Positions 1-5,035 of a stretch of DNA of 5,035 bases are shown here, piece after piece. The translations under genes were made by a program, and so were the position numbers. Under the pieces are notes generated by a model. That model saw nothing but the letters and a program-made list of their open reading frames with translations, was not told the DNA's origin and did not search any database. The stretch's first letter is position 1, and the number at the start of each line of letters is the position of its first letter. This DNA comes from Gammaproteobacteria bacterium (GTDB lineage: Bacteria > Pseudomonadota > Gammaproteobacteria > Granulosicoccales > Granulosicoccaceae): assembly GCA_019634245.1 (NCBI GenBank), contig JAHQVR010000072.1, positions 1 to 5,035 on the forward strand, given 5' to 3'.

Positions 1-1
1 A

Positions 2-1888
2 ATCGAAATTGGCAGCGCTACTCTGTTTGGCCAGAACACAGGCGAATATCAAACCAGCTTCAGCGGCTTTGTCACGCTTAATCCCGGCGACTCGATCAAT
101 TTTGATGTGGTGTTCACACCCACGGTACCGGGTACAAAGTCGGCCGGGCTGCGTTTTGATGTTGAAGGTGCGAGCGCGCCACACGTGTTGCTGTTCAACG
201 GTTGGTCGCGCTACCCACTGACCAGTGATCTGGGTGTTGATATCGAAGAGCTAGAATTTGGCCAAACCATTCAAGGCAATAACGTGAACAAGACCATCAC
301 GTTGACTAATCTTGGCGAACCAGATGCGCCGTTGATTAATGTATACGGTATCGATTTAAGCGGGGACACACCGCAGGCATTCGATCCACAATTCAATTCT
401 ATTCAACTGGCACCTGGTCAGAGCGCCAAAGTGACTATTGCGATGAGTGGTGCTGCGTTGGGACACAAAGCGGCCGATGTGTTGATCAGTCACGATGGTA
501 ACAACCCGGCGCTGGAAACCAAGTTTGCAGGGCAAGTAGTCAAACCGCAAAACGTGCCAATCAACTTTGGCAAAAGCACGTTGAACAACGTGAGTACTGA
601 GCGGGCTACATCATTGCAATTTGGTCCTGACGGAAAATTGTATGTGGCAGAACTGGATGGCACCATTCATGTTTTTGGCATCGTTAGAAACGCTAAGAAT
701 AACTACACCGGGACCAAGCTTGAAACCATACTGCTAATAAAAAACGTGGTTAACCATAACGACAGTGGTGTGCTGCAAGCTGATGTAAAGGGCCGAACTC
801 TGACGGGCATTTTTGTAACAGGTACAGCCGCCGCGCCTGTCATTTACGCAGCATCCAGCGACCCAAGGCATGCTGCTGGTCCTTCAGGTAAAGATGCCAA
901 TCTGGATACCAACTCAGGGATATTGCACAGGCTTACCAAAAACGCTGGTGGATGGAGTAAGCAGGATCTGGTGCGTGGGCTGCCTCGTTCAGAGGAGAAC
1001 CATGTGCCCAACGGATTATTAATGTACGGGAATAAAATACTACTCGCCATGGGCGGTAACACCAATATGGGCATGCCGTCGAACAATTTTGCCGAGCTGG
1101 CAGAATATGCGCTTAGCACGGCAATTTTGGAAATCGATATTAACGCGATTGGCAACGGCACCCATGATTTACCAACCCTTGATGATGAAGACCGACCCGG
1201 TGTCAACGATAACAATGACCCGTTTGGTGGTAATGACGGTAAAAATCAGGCCAAGCTGATGCAGAGCGGCCCGGTAAAATTATTCGCTACCGGATTCAGA
1301 AACGTATTCGATATCACCCTGACAGACTCTGGCAAGATCTATGTTTTTGATAATGGACCCAATCCAGGTTGGGGTGGCAAGCCCAACGCAAACTGCGCAA
1401 ACAACGTAGACAATGGTGGTGTACACAACTGGGATAACTTGCATCTGGTCACCAAAAACTTTTACGCTGGTCATCCGAACCCTACACGGGGCAACAAGAA
1501 TAACAAGTTCAACAATGCTAATCCGCAGTCGCCAATAGAAGGCCCAGCTCGCCCAGAGGAGTGTGACTATAAAGAACCGGGTGCTGGCGACGGTGCATTG
1601 ACCACCATACAGTCTTCCTCAAACGGTCTGGATGAATACACCGCCAGTAACTTTGCCGGGTCAATGAAGGGCGACTTGCTGGTTGCCAGCTTTAATAAAT
1701 CGATTTATCGACTTGAGCTGAACGATGCGGGTACGAAGGTCACATCAAAATCTCAATTAGTCACAAACCTTGGCAATATTCCATTGGATTTGACTGTGCA
1801 AGGTGACGACGACGCTTATCCTGGGACCATTTGGGTGGCTGACAATCTTGCGAACACGATCACAATTTTGGAACCTGCTGACTACTAG
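2..1888 (+). CDS. Secreted Ig-like (choice-of-anchor D) plus glucose/sorbosone dehydrogenase-type beta-propeller protein, 5' partial
   Basis: The frame is open from base 2 to the TAG at 1886-1888 (628 residues, counted from base 2), so the start lies upstream; a GTG at 107 falls inside a domain and is not the start. Residues 1-78 and about 80-180 look like two Ig-like domains of the choice-of-anchor D / ASPM-SPD-2-Hydin type: each has the pattern of hydrophobic strands, a 'LxPGxS' turn and a closing strand. From about residue 184 the protein reads as a beta-propeller of the glucose/sorbosone dehydrogenase superfamily. Supporting features are blade motifs 'FGPDGKLYVAELDG' and 'DSGKIYVFDNG', His334 in NHVPNGLL, the Arg433-Asn434 pair in ATGFRN, and Trp457 in NPGWGG. 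In true PQQ sugar dehydrogenases an equivalent His and Arg-Asn act at the cofactor site; equivalence here is inferred. The only two cysteines (465, 521) could form a disulfide. It ends in ...EPADY with no C-terminal sorting signal. Substrate is unknown; a non-catalytic carbohydrate-binding role is the alternative. Confidence 0.8.
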   Translation: MEIGSATLFGQNTGEYQTSFSGFVTLNPGDSINFDVVFTPTVPGTKSAGLRFDVEGASAPHVLLFNGWSRYPLTSDLGVDIEELEFGQTIQGNNVNKTITLTNLGEPDAPLINVYGIDLSGDTPQAFDPQFNSIQLAPGQSAKVTIAMSGAALGHKAADVLISHDGNNPALETKFAGQVVKPQNVPINFGKSTLNNVSTERATSLQFGPDGKLYVAELDGTIHVFGIVRNAKNNYTGTKLETILLIKNVVNHNDSGVLQADVKGRTLTGIFVTGTAAAPVIYAASSDPRHAAGPSGKDANLDTNSGILHRLTKNAGGWSKQDLVRGLPRSEENHVPNGLLMYGNKILLAMGGNTNMGMPSNNFAELAEYALSTAILEIDINAIGNGTHDLPTLDDEDRPGVNDNNDPFGGNDGKNQAKLMQSGPVKLFATGFRNVFDITLTDSGKIYVFDNGPNPGWGGKPNANCANNVDNGGVHNWDNLHLVTKNFYAGHPNPTRGNKNNKFNNANPQSPIEGPARPEECDYKEPGAGDGALTTIQSSSNGLDEYTASNFAGSMKGDLLVASFNKSIYRLELNDAGTKVTSKSQLVTNLGNIPLDLTVQGDDDAYPGTIWVADNLANTITILEPADY

Positions 1889-1940
1889 CCAATAACATTT
1901 GTTCACAGCCGTAGATATACGCTGTTCAGCGCTTCAATCA

Positions 1941-1960
1941 TTAGCAGCGCCAGCCGCTAA
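1941..1960 (+). other. Small imperfect hairpin in the spacer
   Basis: TTAGC (1941-1945) pairs with GCTAA (1956-1960), with an inner GC/GC pair separated by single mismatches. It lies just before an A-rich run and ten bases before the stronger terminator-like hairpin. It may be chance or part of a compound termination region. No function can be assigned. Confidence 0.25.
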
Positions 1961-1969
1961 AAAACTAAT

Positions 1970-2002
1970 CGATCGAAAAGTTCGAGATCGGTTTTTGCTT
2001 TT
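1970..2002 (+). terminator. Probable rho-independent terminator after the propeller gene
   Basis: CGATC at 1970-1974 pairs with GATCG at 1986-1990. Inside it GAA (1975-1977) pairs with TTC (1981-1983) around an AAG loop, leaving a two-base GA bulge on the 3' side. The stem is followed by GTTTTTGCTTTT (1991-2002), and an A-run precedes it (about 1959-1964), so it could act in both directions. It lies 82 bases after the propeller stop codon. The stem is only moderately GC-rich, so the call is plausible but not certain. Its presence also argues against the cytochrome gene starting at any codon upstream of it. Confidence 0.55.
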
Positions 2003-2063
2003 ATTTAGCCTGGCAGCTGTGTGTTTGAAAACGATGCTGATGGATGTGACCAGTACACCCCAC

Positions 2064-3869
2064 ATGAATAGATTCAATCGACATCTGATGTTGGTTATGT
2101 TGTTCAGTTTAATTGGTTTGTCGTTATCCGCGTGCGGCGATAACGAAGCGCCCGAAGCGCCTGAGCCAAATATCATCGATGTGCTGCCAAATCCACGAGG
2201 CTTGATACCTGAATTGCAACAAGCCGATGCGGCGTTTGAGAGTGCTCACTACTCAGGCAATCTTGTCTGCGCTGCTTGCCATACCGATCACAACGTTGGT
2301 GATGCCGCCACAATGGTTATCCAGGACGACTCAGGCTTTCGCGACGTTTCAATTGGGCGAGCCTGGGAAACCAGCTTGATGGCCAACTCAACGCGTGACC
2401 CGTACTGGCATGCCGTGTTTGCATCCGAATTACACAATTTCCCCAATCTGTCAGAAGAGATAAACGATACGTGTACTCGTTGTCACGCGCCTATGGCAAA
2501 TGACTTTGCCAAAAAAGAAGGATTGCCATTGCAAGTGTTTGACTCCGGTTCAGAAGAAACCGGCGATTTACGGCAAGGTATCTACAGCATGGACGCGTCG
2601 CAAGATCTGTTCAATCATGCTATGGACGGTGTGAGTTGCTCGATGTGCCATCAAATGGCCGATGATGGCAACCTTGGAACCGATCAGGGCATGTCTGGTG
2701 GCTGGACGGTAATCGCCTACCCGGAAGAGAATTTTCAGGACCGTCCTGCGTATGGGCAATACACCGATCCTGATCAGGGATACATGCGTCAGCAGTCAGG
2801 ATACACCCCGGTCTATGGTCCTCATATCAGCAGCTCTGAAACCTGCGGCAGTTGCCACAACTTGAAAACAGAACCGGTGGACAAGAACGGCCAACCGGTA
2901 CCAGGTGTTGCGCATTTTGCGGAGCAAATGGTTTACACCGAATGGGAAAACAGCATTTTTGATGATGATGGCCTGCAGCCGACCTCGTGTCAGAGTTGTC
3001 ACATGCCAAAGGTGGATCAGCTTGTGCCATTGGCCAATGCCGGTGGCGATATCGCTCGACCGGACTTTGCCGAGCACACCTTCCTTGGTGCCAACACGGT
3101 TATGCAGGACATGCTCAAAAATTTCAAAACCGAATTGGGTGTCAGTAGCGACATCAGTGAAGCAGATTTTGACGAATCGATTGAGCGTAACAGGCAATTT
3201 CTCAAGACATCGGCCATGCTTGAATTGCAAAACAGTCAGCTTGCGAACAACACATTGACCATGGACGTCAAAATCACCAACTTAACCGGTCACAAGTTGC
3301 CCAGTGGCTACCACAGCAGACGCGCCTACCTGCATGTGTTGGTGACCGATGCCGACGGCAAGCTGGTCTATGAAAATGGCAAAATCGGTCCGGATGGCAG
3401 CATTGCGGGAGTCTCCGAAGATACCAGCCCGGACAGCTATGAATTGCACTACGACAAAATCACTTCTGCGACTCAAGTGCAGGTTTATCAAGGCATTACC
3501 GGTGATGCGGCAGGAGATCAAACCCACTCATTATTGGCTGCAACGCAGTTTTTGAAGGACAACCGGTTAACCCCGGCAGGTTTTGACAAGAACACGGTTC
3601 CAGAGGATGTTGCGGTGAAAGGGCTGGCGGCCACTGACAGCGATTTTAACAATGGTCAGGATACCGTAACCTACGAGATCGCCGTTACCGGCAAACCACC
3701 GTATTCAGCATTGGTTGAATTGCGGTACCAACCACTGGCATTTGGTTCTCTGATGTCATTGTTTGCAGAATCAGATGAGGTTGATCAGGTGGATATGTTT
3801 CGAACTATCTACGACTCAACTACTCTACGTGATGAAGTGATTGCAACAGCGACAACTCAAGTTCAGTAG
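2064..3869 (+). CDS. Pentahaem cytochrome c-family lipoprotein
   Basis: A 601-residue protein probably carrying electrons outside the inner membrane. The start at 2064 gives a textbook lipoprotein signal: basic residues (R3, R6, H7), a hydrophobic core, and the lipobox Leu21-Ser-Ala-Cys24. Gly at +2 after the Cys predicts outer-membrane sorting by the E. coli rule. In-frame ATGs at 2034 and 2040 are alternatives; none has a strong Shine-Dalgarno. A TTG at 1899 also opens the frame but lies upstream of the terminator-like hairpin. Five c-type haem motifs are visible: CAACH (69-73), CTRCH (137-141), CSMCH (192-196), CGSCH (261-265) and CQSCH (309-313). His338 in EHTFLGAN, and other histidines such as those near residues 75 and 120-130, are candidate distal ligands. 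The layout resembles cytochrome c554-like multihaem proteins. After about residue 390 comes a haem-free, beta-rich domain with TGHKLPSG (408-415) followed by SRRAYLHV, a motif I recognise from multihaem cytochrome families. The redox partner is not shown by sequence. Confidence 0.88.
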   Translation: MNRFNRHLMLVMLFSLIGLSLSACGDNEAPEAPEPNIIDVLPNPRGLIPELQQADAAFESAHYSGNLVCAACHTDHNVGDAATMVIQDDSGFRDVSIGRAWETSLMANSTRDPYWHAVFASELHNFPNLSEEINDTCTRCHAPMANDFAKKEGLPLQVFDSGSEETGDLRQGIYSMDASQDLFNHAMDGVSCSMCHQMADDGNLGTDQGMSGGWTVIAYPEENFQDRPAYGQYTDPDQGYMRQQSGYTPVYGPHISSSETCGSCHNLKTEPVDKNGQPVPGVAHFAEQMVYTEWENSIFDDDGLQPTSCQSCHMPKVDQLVPLANAGGDIARPDFAEHTFLGANTVMQDMLKNFKTELGVSSDISEADFDESIERNRQFLKTSAMLELQNSQLANNTLTMDVKITNLTGHKLPSGYHSRRAYLHVLVTDADGKLVYENGKIGPDGSIAGVSEDTSPDSYELHYDKITSATQVQVYQGITGDAAGDQTHSLLAATQFLKDNRLTPAGFDKNTVPEDVAVKGLAATDSDFNNGQDTVTYEIAVTGKPPYSALVELRYQPLAFGSLMSLFAESDEVDQVDMFRTIYDSTTLRDEVIATATTQVQ

Positions 3870-3886
3870 CTAGCTCAATCAGCTAG
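3870..3886 (+). terminator. Weak hairpin immediately after the cytochrome stop codon
   Basis: CTAGCT (3870-3875) and AGCTAG (3881-3886) form a six-base-pair stem around a CAATC loop, directly after the TAG stop. No T tract follows (the next bases are GCCTTGC), so it is not a classic intrinsic terminator. It may protect the 3' end of the transcript or be chance. Confidence 0.25.
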
Positions 3887-3923
3887 GCCTTGCAAGAGTC
3901 TGTAAACGATGCGGAATACGGTG

Positions 3924-3951
3924 CTTACAACTCTGCATTGTCCGCTATACT
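3924..3951 (+). promoter_or_regulatory. Candidate sigma-70 promoter for the exopolysaccharide genes
   Basis: A -10 element TATACT (3946-3951; five of six consensus bases) lies 16 bases after a -35-like CTTACA (3924-3929; four of six). Transcription would start near 3958, leaving a leader of about 65 bases before the export gene. The position, in the spacer between two functionally different genes, fits a new transcription unit. The -35 match is modest and there is no independent evidence. Confidence 0.45.
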
Positions 3952-3976
3952 TTAGAGATCAAGAGAAATGCGGGTA

Positions 3977-3991
3977 GCCGGCGCGTCCGGC
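3977..3991 (+). promoter_or_regulatory. GC-rich hairpin in the leader of the export gene
   Basis: GCCGG (3977-3981) pairs with CCGGC (3987-3991) around a five-base CGCGT loop, between the candidate promoter and the ribosome binding site. It sits about 18 bases ahead of the Shine-Dalgarno and does not occlude it. It could stabilise the mRNA or be a protein-binding site. It does not match a riboswitch I recognise. Confidence 0.25.
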
Positions 3992-4008
3992 AGACCACTT
4001 GCAGGTTC

Positions 4009-4013
4009 AGGAG
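4009..4013 (+). promoter_or_regulatory. Ribosome binding site of the polysaccharide export gene
   Basis: AGGAG lies ten bases before the ATG at 4024. It is the clearest Shine-Dalgarno in the window and favours this start over the in-frame ATG at 4057, which has none. Confidence 0.7.
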
Positions 4014-4023
4014 CGCAATAATA

Positions 4024-4620
4024 ATGACTTTTTTGAAATCATCGATCTGTGCCTTAATGGCTGTACCACGGTCGGTACTGCTATTGCTGGCGTTGCTCGT
4101 ACCCGGTGGGCTCCTGGCACAGCAGCAGACCCCTGGCCTTGAGTACCGAATTGGGCCAGAAGATGTACTGCATATTTCAGTGTGGAAAGAAGAGGATCTC
4201 GATCGAAAAGTGCTGGTTCGCCCGGACGGCGGGGTGTCATTTCCGCTGGTAGGCGATATTCAGGTTTCCGGTCGCACACCGTTGGAGGTTCAGGACGAAA
4301 TTCGGTCGCGATTGCAGCGCTATGTGCCAGATGCCGAAGTGACCGTATCGGTCGATAAAATTTCAGGCTATACCGTTTTCGTATTGGGAGAAGTGAACAA
4401 TCCGGGTCAGTTTACGCTGGGCCGATACGTTGATGTGGTTCAGGCACTAACACTGGCCGGTGGTACAACACCGTACGCGAACGAGCGCAATATGCAGGTA
4501 TTGCGTCGCCAAGACGGTCGGGAAGTCACATACCGATTCGATTTTCGCGATATCAAGCGCGGTAAGCAGCTTGAGCAAAACATCATTCTGCAAAGTGGTG
4601 ATGTGGTTGTTGTGCCATAG
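4024..4620 (+). CDS. Short periplasmic/outer-membrane polysaccharide export protein (OPX, Wza-like)
   Basis: A 198-residue member of the polysaccharide export family, which links the inner-membrane polymerisation/co-polymerase machinery to the outer membrane for exopolysaccharide or capsule secretion. Residues 1-32 are a signal peptide (Lys5, Arg16, a Leu-rich core, likely cleavage after Ala32 in LLA-QQQ). There is no lipobox cysteine, unlike E. coli Wza. Residues about 38-112 form the Poly_export domain: it opens with YRIGPEDVLHISVW and contains VRPDGGVSFPLVGDI. Residues about 117-165 form an SLBB domain, with VLGEVNNPGQF and the ALTLAGGTTPYA turn. The protein ends at GDVVVVP, the usual close of the soluble part, and lacks the extra SLBB repeat and C-terminal amphipathic helix with which Wza (about 380 residues) crosses the outer membrane. 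Short forms like this are common in EPS and PEP-CTERM/exosortase-associated loci. It starts a probable operon with the next gene. Confidence 0.9.
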   Translation: MTFLKSSICALMAVPRSVLLLLALLVPGGLLAQQQTPGLEYRIGPEDVLHISVWKEEDLDRKVLVRPDGGVSFPLVGDIQVSGRTPLEVQDEIRSRLQRYVPDAEVTVSVDKISGYTVFVLGEVNNPGQFTLGRYVDVVQALTLAGGTTPYANERNMQVLRRQDGREVTYRFDFRDIKRGKQLEQNIILQSGDVVVVP

Positions 4621-4645
4621 ATCTTTACACCATTTAACACCGTTG

Positions 4646-4675
4646 TTGCCGCATCACAGAACGACGCAGTATCAT
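4646..4675 (+). promoter_or_regulatory. Weak candidate promoter before the barrel gene
   Basis: TTGCCG (4646-4651) and TATCAT (4670-4675) are separated by 18 bases, each matching the sigma-70 consensus partly. They lie in the 91-base gap before the ATG at 4712. No convincing terminator lies in this gap, so the downstream gene is at least partly read through from the export gene. This site may be chance. Confidence 0.2.
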
Positions 4676-4711
4676 AGCGCGAACCTCTCGCCATCCATCT
4701 GAGTTTTGCCC

Positions 4712-5035
4712 ATGCCGTTGCATCGAGCCAGTTTTAAATGTTATTCGTTCCTGGCTATGGCTATTCCGGCCATAACGATTCCCATCACATCAATTGCCGA
4801 TGTCTGGGTTTGGGAGCCTTCTGCGGCAATCGATCAACGGTTCGATGATAACTACACCATAAATGAGGAGTCGCCAGATCAAACCATCGCCACACGATTG
4901 GTGGGTACGCTTGGTCTGAGCCGAGAAGCACCAAATGCAATATTTGCAGGACTATTAAGGGTCGATGGGCTGATTACCAACAGTGAGTCCCGAGGCGATG
5001 TGTTGGACTCTAATCGGGTGGCGTTTCTTAGCTCT
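4712..5035 (+). CDS. Probable outer-membrane beta-barrel protein of the exopolysaccharide locus, 3' partial
   Basis: An open frame from the ATG at 4712 to the window end gives 108 residues with no stop. Residues 1-29 look like a signal peptide: His4/Arg5 and Lys9, a hydrophobic stretch, and likely cleavage after Ala29 in TSIA-DV. The mature protein begins DVWVWEPS, then strand-like segments such as the one at 38-50 containing FDDNYT, followed by alternating hydrophobic/polar stretches (TRLVGTLGLS, AIFAGLLRVDGL). This N-terminal pattern, an 'EPS...(D/E)NY' first strand, resembles barrel proteins found beside polysaccharide export genes, including the PEP-CTERM-associated outer-membrane family, but I cannot assign a named family. 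It follows the export gene by 91 bases on the same strand. The Shine-Dalgarno is weak (GAG about nine bases upstream), so the start rests mainly on the signal peptide. A periplasmic protein is the alternative. Confidence 0.65.
   Translation, partial: MPLHRASFKCYSFLAMAIPAITIPITSIADVWVWEPSAAIDQRFDDNYTINEESPDQTIATRLVGTLGLSREAPNAIFAGLLRVDGLITNSESRGDVLDSNRVAFLSS

Noticed and set aside
9..221. 70-codon open frame at the window start
   Set aside because: It overlaps the Ig-like coding frame, which shows recognisable domain sequence; this frame does not.
844..1215. 123-codon open frame on the minus strand
   Set aside because: It lies antisense to the propeller, shows no recognisable domain, and is explained as a shadow of the coding strand.
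1860..2033. Promoter for the cytochrome gene
   Set aside because: I searched for -35/-10 pairs (for example TTGGAA with TAACAT, 19 bases apart). None was convincing or downstream of the terminator-like hairpin.
1899..2063. TTG-initiated N-terminal extension of the cytochrome gene
   Set aside because: It runs through the terminator-like hairpin, and it would bury the clear lipoprotein signal at about residue 79.
2796..3230. 144-codon open frame on the minus strand, and a 117-codon + frame at 2905-3258
   Set aside because: Both overlap the cytochrome region holding haem motifs four and five. They show no domain, signal or ribosome binding site.
1969..4210. 13-base match TCGATCGAAAAGT at 1969 and near 4198
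   Set aside because: One copy is in the terminator-like hairpin and the other inside the export gene. A single match of this length in 5 kb is compatible with chance.
4440..4702. Open frames on both strands spanning the end of the export gene
   Set aside because: They are out of frame with the clear SLBB domain and have no supporting start signal or recognisable product.

Overview
The window looks like chromosomal DNA of a free-living, probably marine, Gram-negative bacterium, most likely a gammaproteobacterium. The reasons are an outer-membrane-type lipoprotein multihaem cytochrome, a Wza/OPX-family polysaccharide export protein followed by a beta-barrel-like protein, a secreted Ig-like/beta-propeller protein of a kind I associate with marine heterotrophs, and moderate base composition. 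The genus cannot be told from the sequence. All four genes lie on the + strand. I see no tRNA, rRNA, CRISPR array, insertion sequence or phage gene.

Bases 2-1888 are the 3' part of a large secreted protein whose start lies before the window. It has two Ig-like domains of the choice-of-anchor D / ASPM-SPD-2-Hydin type, then a C-terminal beta-propeller resembling the glucose/sorbosone (PQQ-dependent sugar) dehydrogenase fold. A 175-base spacer follows. It holds a hairpin with flanking A and T tracts that looks like a rho-independent terminator. Bases 2064-3869 encode a lipoprotein with five CXXCH haem-binding motifs and a C-terminal beta-rich domain with a TGHKLPSG motif.

A second spacer (3870-4023) carries a small hairpin, a plausible sigma-70 promoter, a leader hairpin and a good ribosome binding site. 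It leads into an exopolysaccharide module: a short polysaccharide export (OPX) protein at 4024-4620, then a secreted, probable outer-membrane beta-barrel protein from 4712 that runs off the window.

Two functional pairings are suggested. The secreted propeller and the haem lipoprotein could form an extracytoplasmic oxidation/electron-acceptor pair; this is inference, because the probable terminator separates them and the propeller's catalysis is unproven. The export protein has no membrane-spanning C-terminal segment, so it may rely on the neighbouring barrel as its outer-membrane channel. I see no clearly new system, but these two pairings are the most useful points to follow up.
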